40,476 bases of DNA from Candidatus Cottocaccamicrobium excrementipullorum. GTDB lineage: Bacteria > Bacillota > Clostridia > Lachnospirales > Lachnospiraceae. The notes below the pieces were generated by a model that did not search any database, was not told the DNA's origin, and saw only the letters and a list, made by a program, of their open reading frames with translations. Both the position numbers and the translations under genes were made by a program. How positions within the stretch are numbered: the stretch's first letter is position 1; every line of letters begins with the position of its first letter. The stretch is taken from NCBI GenBank assembly GCA_018713255.1, contig DVFL01000026.1:1-40476 (forward strand), written 5' to 3'. Shown here one piece after another: positions 31,422 to 40,388 of the stretch.

Positions 31422-33065
31422 TCATTCTTCAATAATCTCATACCGGAACCAGTCAAAATCTGCATAATTGCGGGATTCTTTTCCTCCCGATGAAGCGTAC
31501 ATTCCCAGATAAGTTCCTATATAGCCGTCTGCTACCAGAGTGCTCAAAATAGAGCCATCCTCCGCTACTGCCAAAGGAAGCATCTCCCGTTCAGTAAACC
31601 CGTAATAGAAACTGTATTTTCCCAGGCTTCCTTCTATATGGAGATATACTCTTCCTGATTTGGCCTGTGCCGATCCCATCCGTTCCCGCTTTCCGTTAAT
31701 TACCCGGTAGCCGGTAATATAATCGCCTCCCTCTCTTCTCTCCTTCAGAATCAGAAAGGAAAACCGCTCATTCTGCGTAATAATCAGCCCAGCTTCCTCG
31801 CCTTCCCTTCCTGGGATAAATTCCATCGCCGCCGCTCCATGAAAATCATTGTGCTGCTGCCTTCGCACCAGCATAGACGGCGTTCCCTTTTCTTCCGCCT
31901 GTACCGGCAGAAGTTTTAACCGCAGAAATCCCGGACGCTCTCTCAACGAGTAGAAGGGTTCTTTTACTTGGCGCCGCATGCACCAGATCATGTCCAGTTC
32001 CTCACACTCAAAATTATCCACCCGGCTCTGGAGTGGCGGCCTGTTCCACGGAAGATCTGGGCGCCGCTCTGTGAGATTTACATAACCGTTCTCATTGTCT
32101 ACTAAAGGCCAGCCGTCATAATCCCAGGCAATGGGTACAAGAAATACCTCTCTTCCCAGATTAAACTGAGCCTTTTTGTTCCGGTCCGGCTGACGAATCC
32201 ACATTCTGGGCTGAAAGCAATTGTAATCTTCAATCGTATGCTCATAAGGACGAATCCCCAAAAGAGCCATATACCACTGTCCCTTCTGCGTCTGAACCAG
32301 ATCTCCGTGTCCAGTTACCGCCACCCCAAGATTGTTTAAAATCCGAAGATTTCGATTGGATACCACCGGATTCCTTGGGCAGGGTTCATAAGGGCCAAAC
32401 AAGGTGGCACTGCGGTAAAGATTTACGCAGTGATTGGTCTGCGTTCCTCCGCAAGCTGCCATCAAATAATAAATTCCGTCAATATGATACAGATGAGGAC
32501 CTTCCATGTATAAGCTCCAGTCCCAGGCACCATCAAATAAAATTCTGCGTTCTCCCTTGAACTGAAAAGTATTGGGATCTAACTCGCAAAGGTAAATCTG
32601 CTTTTGTTCCGGATACTTTAATTCTGCCGGAACCGTATTTCCACAGAACCACATCCGGCCATTCTCGTCAAAATACAACGATGGATCAATACCATCGGCG
32701 CCTTCAATGATCACTGCATCCGACCAAGGTCCCGCTGGATCCTCTGCCGTAAGGATAAAATTATAGCGGTGGGTCCTTCCCTTTACATCAAGCATTCCCG
32801 ATATGTAGAACCTTCCATTGTGATAACGGATGGTTGCCGCCCAAAGCCCTTCTGAGCTTTCGCAGCCGCGGTAATCCAGCTGCTCTGGCCGAGAGATGGC
32901 GTTGCCGATCTGTTCCCAGTGAACCAGATCCCGGCTGCGAAATATGGGGAGACCGGGAAAGTAATAGAAGGAAGACGTTACCATATAGTAAGTATCTCCT
33001 GCTCTGCACAGCGAAGGGTCTGGATATCCGCCTTTAATAATCGGATTGTGAAATCTGTTGTTCAT
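31422..33065 (-). CDS. GH43 glycoside hydrolase, beta-xylosidase/arabinofuranosidase type
   Basis: 547 residues. The five-blade propeller has the GH43 triad: D16 as base (YPDPSL), D127 (GIDPSL) and E188 as acid (YMEGPHLY). A C-terminal beta-sandwich (about 330-547) fits GH43 subfamily 11-type beta-xylosidases such as those acting on xylo-oligosaccharides, though arabinosidase activity is possible. No signal peptide is present, so it acts in the cytoplasm on imported oligomers. It is the last gene of the binding protein-permease operon, about 125 bases after the second permease, a gap with hairpin-forming sequence (TGCGCC/GGCGCA-type) around 33090-33185. Confidence 0.93.
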   Translation of the reverse strand: MNNRFHNPIIKGGYPDPSLCRAGDTYYMVTSSFYYFPGLPIFRSRDLVHWEQIGNAISRPEQLDYRGCESSEGLWAATIRYHNGRFYISGMLDVKGRTHRYNFILTAEDPAGPWSDAVIIEGADGIDPSLYFDENGRMWFCGNTVPAELKYPEQKQIYLCELDPNTFQFKGERRILFDGAWDWSLYMEGPHLYHIDGIYYLMAACGGTQTNHCVNLYRSATLFGPYEPCPRNPVVSNRNLRILNNLGVAVTGHGDLVQTQKGQWYMALLGIRPYEHTIEDYNCFQPRMWIRQPDRNKKAQFNLGREVFLVPIAWDYDGWPLVDNENGYVNLTERRPDLPWNRPPLQSRVDNFECEELDMIWCMRRQVKEPFYSLRERPGFLRLKLLPVQAEEKGTPSMLVRRQQHNDFHGAAAMEFIPGREGEEAGLIITQNERFSFLILKERREGGDYITGYRVINGKRERMGSAQAKSGRVYLHIEGSLGKYSFYYGFTEREMLPLAVAEDGSILSTLVADGYIGTYLGMYASSGGKESRNYADFDWFRYEIIEE

Positions 33066-33189
33066 ACGTATAACCTCTGGTTGCTTTAAAAGTTCTTCCG
33101 CCCATTAGGCGGCATAAATTCAGGGATGCCAAATGCGCCGCCAGACTTTTATGGGACGGCTGGTGCGTCAGCTGCCGGCGCATGATGGG

Positions 33190-34032
33190 TTATTCTTTTA
33201 CTGCCCCGGCAGTCATACCGGCAATTAAGTATTTTTGCATTGCCACGAACACGGCAAGGGTGGGCACGCTGGAAATCATAGCGGCGCACATCAGATAATT
33301 CCATTGAATCCGGTAAGCATCTGCCATGGTGCTGATGGCGTAAGTAATGGTTTTTTTCGTATCGTCCGACATCAGCACTGAAGCAAACATATACTCATTC
33401 CAGTTCTGCAGGAAGGCATAGATTACCGTCGCCACCAGGCCAGGTACAGCCAGGGGAAGCACAATATGAAGGAAGGTGTGGAAAGCACTGCTTCCATCCA
33501 CCCTGGCGGCCTCATCCAGCCCGGTGGGAATACTCTTAAAGTATCCGTACATCATCCAGGTACAGAAGGGGATGCTGAAGGATGCATATACAATCAGCAG
33601 CCCTACTCTGGTGTTGTTTAAGTGAAGCGAAACCAGAATCTTGTAATAAGGAATAATCTTCATTACCGCCGGAAACATTTGGGTTACCAGAAGGAAGGAC
33701 AAAATAAATGCCTTGCCTTTGAAACTGTAGCGGGACAATCCATATCCGCAAAGGGCAGCGCAGACCACACCGAATACCGTAGAGCCGCCTACCGCGATAA
33801 TACTGTTCTTGATGTAGGTGGCAATGGGATAGTCCTTCCAGATATTGACAAAGTTCTCCAAGGTTGGACCGGAAGGGAATAACTCAATTCCCTTAGTCAG
33901 AGTGATGTCCGCCATGGATTTTAAGGAGGTAATTACCATCCAGGAAAGGGGCAGCAGCACGCAGAGACAGCCTACTGCTAAAATCAAATAACCGATTCCC
34001 CTCATAATATTATTTCTTGTCTTTTTAGTCAT
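33190..34032 (-). CDS. Sugar ABC transporter permease, MalG type
   Basis: 280 residues from the ATG at 34032 (MTKKTRNNIM), which has AGGAGG ten bases upstream and overlaps the previous permease by eight bases. Six predicted helices. The EAA loop that contacts the ATPase reads IPTGLDEAARVDGSSAFHTFLHIVLPLAVPG. C-terminal ...YLIAGMTAGAVKE is typical of the CUT1 group. It pairs with the MalF-type permease and the lipoprotein; no ATPase gene is in the operon, so a shared MsiK-type ATPase elsewhere is likely. Confidence 0.94.
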   Translation of the reverse strand: MTKKTRNNIMRGIGYLILAVGCLCVLLPLSWMVITSLKSMADITLTKGIELFPSGPTLENFVNIWKDYPIATYIKNSIIAVGGSTVFGVVCAALCGYGLSRYSFKGKAFILSFLLVTQMFPAVMKIIPYYKILVSLHLNNTRVGLLIVYASFSIPFCTWMMYGYFKSIPTGLDEAARVDGSSAFHTFLHIVLPLAVPGLVATVIYAFLQNWNEYMFASVLMSDDTKKTITYAISTMADAYRIQWNYLMCAAMISSVPTLAVFVAMQKYLIAGMTAGAVKE

Positions 34033-34912
34033 CACGCAGCAACCTCCTGAACACAACTCCAATGAGATAGCAAATCAGCAGAATATACACTGACTGTGCC
34101 GATGCAAGTCCATACTTGAAGTAGGAGAACGCATTTTTGTAAATTTCAATGGCAGATACCATGGTAGAACTTCCCGGACCACCTGATGTCATCAGCCAGA
34201 TCAAGGTGAACTGCTTGAACACCCATACCGTATCCAGAATCAGAATTGTGGTTAAAATCGGCTTCAATGCTGGAATGGTCACATAACGGAACCGCTGCCA
34301 CATATTGGCGCCGTCGATTTCCGCCGCCTCATACATATCCGTAGAAATCGTTTGGATTCCTGCCAAAATCTGCACCATTACCAGCGGGTAGCCTTTCCAG
34401 ATGCTCACCAGAATCACACAGGGAAAAGCGGTAGCTGATGTACTGAGCCAGCCAATAGGATCTGAAATCAGCCCGAAATGGATCAAAAGCTCGTTTACAA
34501 TACCACCCTGGGTATTTAAAATCCATTTAAACAGATAAGCGATTACCACGTCCGGAAAAAGCCAGGGCAAAATCAAGATTCCTCGAAGAACAGTCCGGAA
34601 GCGGATATCCATATTTAAAATCGAAGCAAAAATAAATCCTATGACAAAATGTCCCACTACTACAGATACGGTAAAAATCACAGTCATCCACAAGCTGTGC
34701 AAAAATGATGTATCGGTCAAGGCTTGAAGATAATAGCGCAAGCCTACAAATTCCCATTTATTCACCAGATTCGTGTTAAAAAAGCTGATGTAAATGCCAT
34801 ATAAAATGGGATACACTACCAAAATCAAAATTGTAAGACATGCCGGCAGAATAAACCCATAGGGTGTGAGCTTCGTCTTCAGCCGTCCTCTATTTCGTAT
34901 GATCTCGTTCAA
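34025..34912 (-). CDS. Sugar ABC transporter permease, MalF type
   Basis: 295 residues, six predicted helices. The N-terminal LTPYGFILPACLTILILVVYPILYGIYISF and the EAA loop TISTDMYEAAEIDGANMWQRFRYVTIPALKP are characteristic of the CUT1 permease that faces the binding protein. It follows the lipoprotein gene by 53 bases and overlaps the MalG-type gene. The likely cargo is an oligosaccharide that the GH43 enzyme then cleaves. Confidence 0.94.
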   Translation of the reverse strand: MNEIIRNRGRLKTKLTPYGFILPACLTILILVVYPILYGIYISFFNTNLVNKWEFVGLRYYLQALTDTSFLHSLWMTVIFTVSVVVGHFVIGFIFASILNMDIRFRTVLRGILILPWLFPDVVIAYLFKWILNTQGGIVNELLIHFGLISDPIGWLSTSATAFPCVILVSIWKGYPLVMVQILAGIQTISTDMYEAAEIDGANMWQRFRYVTIPALKPILTTILILDTVWVFKQFTLIWLMTSGGPGSSTMVSAIEIYKNAFSYFKYGLASAQSVYILLICYLIGVVFRRLLRDD

Positions 34913-34965
34913 GTTAAACCTCCTCCAGTCCCACAGGCCGAAATTCTTTCGGCAGTCTCTTTCGA

Positions 34966-36402
34966 TTAGTTGCTGTAGGACGCTGCAACCTCTTCAGCAG
35001 TCTGCGCCGCACGTTCCACCGCCTCATCCAGGGAAACGCCTTCTGAAACAACGGACTGCCAGCATTCTGCACAGGCATCTCTCATCTCAGCCAGACCAGC
35101 AAATGGAGGATAAATCACCGCCGTATCGGAAGCCTCCGCAAAGCCAGAATAAGACTCATCCTTTTCACAGATGGCATTCAGCGCTTCTTCCACTACAGGA
35201 AGGCGGCAGGTCGCTTCATTCCACTCCACGCTGATATCCACACTAGTCATATATTTTAAGAAATCTGCAGCAACTTCCGGATTCTCACAGGTATTGCTGA
35301 TGGTCATTCCCACACTGGAGAAGGAAGTTACAGGATCAACCCCTTCTGCCACCGGCATGGGGAAGCTTCCCATCTTTCCTCTCATCTCTGGATTAGCCGT
35401 GTAAATTCCGCCCAGTACGTTGGAAGGGCTGAAGAACATACAAGCTTCTCCGGAAGCAATCATCGTATAGGCTTCTGAATATCCGGTTTCCACAAATCCT
35501 GCCGGAGCCACGCCTTCATTAACCGCCAGATCAATAAAGGATTCCATGGCATTCTTAAATTCCTCTGTGCCAAACCCGGAGGTATAAGTGCCGTCGCCGT
35601 TGTCTGTTACCAGATCACATCCATAGGTCAGGGCAAAGGTCTGGAATCTGGACTCTGCTGAGTCATTTCTTTGACCGGCAAACACACAGCCATAACGGTC
35701 AATGGTTCCATCTCCATCTGTATCTTCCGTCAACGCCTTGGCTGCTTCCAGGAATTCATCCCAGGTGGTGGGAATTTCAATTCCCTTCTCCTCAAATAAA
35801 TCCTTCCGGTATACCATGGCGGTGATATTATTCTGCCATGGCATGTAAACTAACGTTCCATCTATTGTGGCGTTTTCCACCGCCGCAGGCATCAAACTGT
35901 TCATGTAATCCTCTCCCAAGAGTTCTGGAAGATTATCCACAGCCATTCCCATCTCAAGACAATTAGCTGAATATGCCTCTGACATGGTGAAGATATCCGG
36001 CAGCGTCCCTGCTGTAGCCTGAGTAATCAAGGTCGTATAAAGATCATTCATAGAGCATTCCACCGGATTCAGAGTAACGTTGGGGTACAGAGCCATATAA
36101 TCTTCCATTACGCTCCGAAGATACGGCCCGCCGTCCGAATCTCCCAGGGACGTAATCATGACATCCAGGGTAACCTCTCCCGCACCGGCCACATCGAAGG
36201 TGCTGCCGTAATCCTGCCCTGAAGCTGCCGCCTGGCTTCCTCCTTCCGCACTCCCTCCTGCTTCTGTGCTGGCGTCAGCTGCTGAAGTATCTGCTGCAGT
36301 CGTATCTGCGGCAGTCTCTGTACTGCCGGAACCGCCGCATGCGCTAAGCATAGATGCCATAAGCACGGCCGCCGCTGCTGTCATCAGGTGTTTCTTCCTC
36401 AT
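34966..36402 (-). CDS. Sugar-binding lipoprotein of an ABC transporter
   Basis: 478 residues of the extracellular solute-binding family 1. A lipoprotein signal peptide ends in LSAC (C22), followed by a long A/S/T/E/G-rich linker typical of surface-exposed clostridial binding proteins. The fold region includes the family-1 signature around TTLITQATAGTLPDIFTM and later VYMPWQNNITAMVYRKDLFEEKGIEIPTTWDEF. It captures sugars and delivers them to the two permeases. Preceded by AAGGAGG and a strong promoter, it leads the operon. The exact ligand is unknown. Confidence 0.94.
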   Translation of the reverse strand: MRKKHLMTAAAAVLMASMLSACGGSGSTETAADTTAADTSAADASTEAGGSAEGGSQAAASGQDYGSTFDVAGAGEVTLDVMITSLGDSDGGPYLRSVMEDYMALYPNVTLNPVECSMNDLYTTLITQATAGTLPDIFTMSEAYSANCLEMGMAVDNLPELLGEDYMNSLMPAAVENATIDGTLVYMPWQNNITAMVYRKDLFEEKGIEIPTTWDEFLEAAKALTEDTDGDGTIDRYGCVFAGQRNDSAESRFQTFALTYGCDLVTDNGDGTYTSGFGTEEFKNAMESFIDLAVNEGVAPAGFVETGYSEAYTMIASGEACMFFSPSNVLGGIYTANPEMRGKMGSFPMPVAEGVDPVTSFSSVGMTISNTCENPEVAADFLKYMTSVDISVEWNEATCRLPVVEEALNAICEKDESYSGFAEASDTAVIYPPFAGLAEMRDACAECWQSVVSEGVSLDEAVERAAQTAEEVAASYSN

Positions 36403-36468
36403 AATAAAATCCTCCTTATCGTTTTGCTTTATTTTTTTTATTTTTTTCCTTGTTTTTTGGATATTTTT

Positions 36469-36497
36469 ATTATATAAATAATTATAATCAAATACAA
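36469..36497 (-). promoter_or_regulatory. Promoter of the sugar uptake operon
   Basis: Minus strand TTGTAT (36492-36497), 17 bases, TATAAT (36469-36474), in a very AT-rich region shared with the divergent LysR gene. Short inverted AT-rich words around 36480-36530 could be regulator sites, but I cannot define an operator. No clear catabolite-repression site was found. Confidence 0.75.
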
Positions 36498-36586
36498 CTT
36501 CATTAAAATTAAATCATATTTAGCAAAACTTAATTTGAGGAATATTATGTCCTATAAATCACTATTTTACGATAGGAGTTTTGTCT

Positions 36587-37504
36587 ATGGATACAAAGAT
36601 TATTGAATACATCCTGACCATTGCAGAACATAAAAGCATTGCCCGAGCTGCCGATGAACTCTACCTTACTCAGTCAGCGCTGAACCAGCAGCTGCTAAAA
36701 CTAGAAAAGGAGCTGGGAGCTCCATTATTTATTCGGACCAGAAATCACTGGGAACTGACGGATATCGGGAAGCTGTATGTGGAAAATTCCCGGCAGATTC
36801 TGAAAATCAAAAAACAAACTTATACCCAGATCGAAGATATGGCCAAGCATTGGAACGGCACCATCACCATCGGCCTCACTCCAGAACGCGGAATCCAAAT
36901 GTTTACTTCCATTTATCCCTCCATTCACGCAAAATATCCAGAAGCGATTTTTCAGCCCATTGAATCCGATGTGGAATCTCAGGTAAAAATGCTCGATGCC
37001 AACCAATTAGACATCAGTTTCCAGACCATCTCCGAACGCAAATATAAACACCTGATTTACAGCTGCATTCTCTATGAGCCCTTTTATCTCTGTGTGCCGA
37101 AAAGCCACCCCTTAGCTTATTCGGAAGTCCTGAACCCGGCAGATTATCCTTATATCTCCCTCAGTGAATTTAAAAATGACCTGTTTACTCTAGTAAAAAA
37201 GACTTCCACGATGCGGGCGGTAATTGACCGTCTCTTTGAGGCTGCCGGTTTTAAGCCAAAGCTTCTGTTTGAATCTACCAGTATGCGGACCATGCAGCGC
37301 CTGGCCGCTAATAGTCAATGCTGTTCCATCATTCCCCGCTGCTATGCTGTAGCCAATGAAAACGTGGCCTATTTCACCCTTGGCCCGGAAGCCAGCTGGG
37401 AACTGGCTGCAGTGTATGCTCAGAATCATTATTTAAATCGGGCGGCTCGGGATTTTATCCGTATGGCTTCTGAGTACTGGCGAGAGCATTTATATATTGA
37501 TTGA
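36587..37504 (+). CDS. LysR-type transcriptional regulator
   Basis: 305 residues from the ATG at 36587, with AGGAG eight bases upstream (the TTG at 36581 is less likely). The N-terminal winged helix includes HKSIARAADELYLTQSALNQQLLKLEKELGAPLF, the LysR signature, followed by a linker helix and a two-lobed effector domain with the usual IGLTPERG and FYLCVPKSHPLA segments. It is divergent from the sugar uptake operon, so that operon is the likely target. LysR-type control of a CUT1 oligosaccharide operon is not the common arrangement. The effector is unknown. Confidence 0.93.
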   Translation: MDTKIIEYILTIAEHKSIARAADELYLTQSALNQQLLKLEKELGAPLFIRTRNHWELTDIGKLYVENSRQILKIKKQTYTQIEDMAKHWNGTITIGLTPERGIQMFTSIYPSIHAKYPEAIFQPIESDVESQVKMLDANQLDISFQTISERKYKHLIYSCILYEPFYLCVPKSHPLAYSEVLNPADYPYISLSEFKNDLFTLVKKTSTMRAVIDRLFEAAGFKPKLLFESTSMRTMQRLAANSQCCSIIPRCYAVANENVAYFTLGPEASWELAAVYAQNHYLNRAARDFIRMASEYWREHLYID

Positions 37505-37536
37505 CAACTTTTCCAAGCTATTTTTGTCCTCAAAAA

Positions 37537-37563
37537 ATCCCGAAAGCACAATACTTTCGGGAT
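37537..37563 (-). terminator. Intrinsic terminator of the diguanylate cyclase gene
   Basis: Perfect 10-bp arms ATCCCGAAAG/CTTTCGGGAT (37537-37546 and 37554-37563), seven-base loop, followed by TTTTTT on the minus strand, 44 bases past the stop. Confidence 0.88.
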
Positions 37564-37606
37564 AACATGTGTAAATCCTTGCAATGATTTTGGGCAGCAA
37601 ATCAAA

Positions 37607-39529
37607 CTATAGGCGCATCTTTTTTCTTCTGTCATGGACTTCCTGATCATAGTACGCCTTTTTCGCTGCGTACATTTTCTTTTCCGCAGCCTTGATCAGC
37701 GAAGCGATTGAGGAAATCTCCTCCTCCCACTGAACGCCGGCAGAAATATGGTAATCCTCTTTTTCCAGCGTCTCGGCAAGCTTTCGGAGCTTTCGGTCTG
37801 TTTCTGCTTCTGGGGCATCCGGTACAAAGACAAGGAACTCATCTCCGCCAATTCGATAAGTGAGATCCGCTCCAAATTGTTTCCTGATCTCCATCGCTAC
37901 AGTTTTCAGCATAGTATCCCCGGCGCTGTGGCCCTTCGCATTATTCAGCTCATGGAGACCGTTTACATCAAGATAAACGCAGGCCAGGGATTTTCTATAT
38001 CGTGTCTTGATCCTGGGAAGATCCGCCTCATACCGGTTGCGGTTATACAATCCGGTAAGCCTATCCTTTTCTCCCTGCTCCTTCGCCTCAGTAAAAGAGG
38101 TGAGATTATGACAGAACATACCGAAGCTGAATTTTACGCTTTCCAGCAAAGAGGCGTCAGCTTTCTTTCCTTTCATATTGCAGCTTGCAAGGATGCCGCA
38201 GATTCCGCCATCCAAAGTTTCAATGGGAACAGCCGCAATGTTATGAATCATGTGGTGTTCTTGATCAGGCAGTATTTTTCTCAGCATCTCTGCATCGTCT
38301 GCCTCAAACGCCCGGTTCCCCATCTCAAAGTATTCCAGCAATGCATAGATATTGTCTTTCTGAACAGCTTTTTCCTGATCTTTCGCGTTTTCCTCTCTCT
38401 TCCAAAGAAAAACTGTATCATCCTGTGATTTTCCCACAATCCACAAGCCAACCCGCTCCGCCTGCAAAATCTGGGCGATCTTACTCAGGGCCGCCGTCAC
38501 GTTTTCTTTTTTTTCATGAGCGTTGAACAGCAGCTTTTCCACATCGTACATATAATTGATGGTATCCAGCTTATGCTGCTTCTCACTTGTCTCCGTTCGA
38601 ACATAGCGGAGCATCCATAAAAAATAGAGAATAAAGGCTATACTCTCGAAAACCAGAATGATATTGAGAACATTTTTCACCTCATTCGCTTTTTCAAATG
38701 TCACGCTTTCCGGTACGGATAGAGCGATCCTCCAGTTATTGATCTGAATCGGTTCATAGTAAAAATACAGATATTCTCCAACTGTTTGAGAAACAAATAC
38801 GACATATCCATTCTTTCCATCAATCAATCCCTGTTTTAATTGTTCATGATCATATCCCGGCGCCATCTTTCGTTCTCCCAGCGCCCAGATATTGCCGCCT
38901 TCAGCAGAATGCCATGTGTCTAACAAAAAGTCGCCTGATTCTCCGTCTATGATATAAATCGCCGCTTTTCCGCCAAAAGGAGACTCTGCCAGTTCTTTCG
39001 GCAGATTTCCCAGCTGAATGACTCCGTACAGCATAGCCACGGTTTCTCCGTTTCTGCATACGGGCACATAATTCCGCACGATATAACTGCCGTCCGTCAG
39101 ATCTGTTTCACGGTTCGTAATATGGGCGCCTAAAGCAGCCTCTTTTTCAAAAGACAATACTCCTTCTGCATTCACACGTTTTCCGCCTTCCGTAAGGACG
39201 ATGTCCCCTGGAAGAAGCAGTTCCAGCTTGGACATCATATCGGTGCCGGCATATGCATCCAAAAAAGACCAAAGACTTTGTGAAGACAAATCATCATATT
39301 GTGATGCCACCCTGGCAATCAGCTCAAGTTTTTCTCTGTTGCGCTCCGCACGCTCTTCCATATAGCTGGCAATTTCCCCAGCTTCCTCATCAAGCCGTTC
39401 AAAACTGTTTTCCTCTTCCCGATGATTGATCCACATGATCACACTATAGGAAACAGAGATAATCCGCAGGATCATCGCAGCGGTTACGGCCATTGCTTTT
39501 ACCCAATGTATTTCATTGCTCTTTCTCAT
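37607..39529 (-). CDS. Membrane diguanylate cyclase with Cache-like, GAF-like and GGDEF domains
   Basis: 640 residues. Helix one (about 10-33), an extracellular dCache-like sensor region (35-280), helix two (about 285-307), a GAF-like region (about 320-460), then a GGDEF domain with the intact active site RIGGDEFLVF and YLDVNGLHELNNAKGHSAGD. It should make cyclic di-GMP. The inhibitory RxxD site before GGDEF is not conserved (FGAD), so product feedback at that site is unlikely. The start follows GAGGGAAG. No EAL or PilZ gene lies nearby. It stands alone with its own promoter and terminator. Confidence 0.94.
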   Translation of the reverse strand: MRKSNEIHWVKAMAVTAAMILRIISVSYSVIMWINHREEENSFERLDEEAGEIASYMEERAERNREKLELIARVASQYDDLSSQSLWSFLDAYAGTDMMSKLELLLPGDIVLTEGGKRVNAEGVLSFEKEAALGAHITNRETDLTDGSYIVRNYVPVCRNGETVAMLYGVIQLGNLPKELAESPFGGKAAIYIIDGESGDFLLDTWHSAEGGNIWALGERKMAPGYDHEQLKQGLIDGKNGYVVFVSQTVGEYLYFYYEPIQINNWRIALSVPESVTFEKANEVKNVLNIILVFESIAFILYFLWMLRYVRTETSEKQHKLDTINYMYDVEKLLFNAHEKKENVTAALSKIAQILQAERVGLWIVGKSQDDTVFLWKREENAKDQEKAVQKDNIYALLEYFEMGNRAFEADDAEMLRKILPDQEHHMIHNIAAVPIETLDGGICGILASCNMKGKKADASLLESVKFSFGMFCHNLTSFTEAKEQGEKDRLTGLYNRNRYEADLPRIKTRYRKSLACVYLDVNGLHELNNAKGHSAGDTMLKTVAMEIRKQFGADLTYRIGGDEFLVFVPDAPEAETDRKLRKLAETLEKEDYHISAGVQWEEEISSIASLIKAAEKKMYAAKKAYYDQEVHDRRKKMRL

Positions 39530-39632
39530 CTATTAATCTTCCCTCGAAAACTCCCGAAGCGCCTTTCCCCATCTCAGGAATGCACAGAACAGGTGTTTTT
39601 TACGCTTTCAATATATTCCAATACACGCCATC

Positions 39633-39661
39633 ATTATACTACTCCGTTACAAAATTGGAAA
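39633..39661 (-). promoter_or_regulatory. Possible promoter of the diguanylate cyclase gene
   Basis: Minus strand TATAAT (39633-39638) with TTTCCA 17 bases upstream (39656-39661). The leader would be about 100 bases. Confidence 0.55.
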
Positions 39662-39706
39662 TACTAAATTTTATATGCCATAATTATAACACTTTTGGCA
39701 AAATAC

Positions 39707-39979
39707 TCAGCATAAATACTTGTATACCAACTTTTCTATCTTTTTGGTATTTAAAACCATTTTCTCTGTCTCGAAGGTCAGAATCGGACGTTCTCCAGGA
39801 TAAAGATTATTTTCTTCATAAGCTTGTATTTTTCTCACTGCTTTTTGAGCATACACAGGGTCATCCATTCTGCCGTTATGTTCCCAGTATATTTCTTTTT
39901 TGAGTTTTTTCGGGAAAAAGGTAAAATCAGGGTAAACGATGCCGAAATGCTTCAGATACAGGGGACATTCGTGAACGAT
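39707..39979 (-). pseudogene. 3' remnant of a mobile-element-associated gene
   Basis: A minus-strand frame of about 90 codons ends at TGA (39707-39709) and has no start codon. It reads ECPLYLKHFGIVYPDF, then EIYWEHNGRMDDPVYAQKAV, then YPGERPILTFETE. This pattern (YPDF...EIYWEH...MDDP.YA.KA...PGE..ILT.ET) matches the C-terminal part of hypothetical proteins I recall from clostridial mobile regions, and the PDF/ExxxE spacing resembles PD-(D/E)XK-type nucleases, but I cannot name the family. An in-frame stop upstream and loss of the front part suggest a decayed gene. Confidence 0.65.
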
Positions 39980-40040
39980 TCAGGCAGCTGTTTCTTTTCT
40001 CTTTAGAAATGTAAAAATTTGGAAATCATACTTTTAAAGA

Positions 40041-40066
40041 ATCCCGGAAGACCTTGCTTCCGGGAT
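40041..40066. repeat. Hairpin near the mobile-element edge
   Basis: Perfect 10-bp arms ATCCCGGAAG/CTTCCGGGAT with a six-base loop. On the minus strand it is followed by TTCTTTAAAAG, so it is terminator-like but weak. It resembles the diguanylate cyclase terminator stem. The rest of 39980-40388 has no gene I can support and is probably the leader of the TnpV gene. Confidence 0.55.
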
Positions 40067-40388
40067 AAAATATCTTTGGATAAATGAAATTATCTCTTGG
40101 GTAAGTGAGATTAGCGCTTGCTGAACTTCAAGGGTCTGGTGCTGACCCTGCCAAACACCCGGTGATTTCTTCGCTTTCCACCTGATTTATGGCTCTATAC
40201 TGCGGTTTTTCCGCACATCATGTTCTAATTTTCATTCCCGTGTATAGTGCACGAAAAGCAGGTTTTGCTCCTTATATGTGCCTTGCGTATCGCTGCCCAG
40301 GGCGACGCAGGACAACAGTAGGGAAAGAAACCTGGTTGCTGTTCTCGTCATCACCTCAAAATTAAATTTCCACACGGAGGACAGCATA

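Noticed and set aside
39493-39903. Rightward open frame of 136 codons past the cyclase start
   Set aside because: It is rich in F, L, S and C in a low-complexity manner, runs across the cyclase start and promoter, and is the antisense of the better-supported gene remnant.
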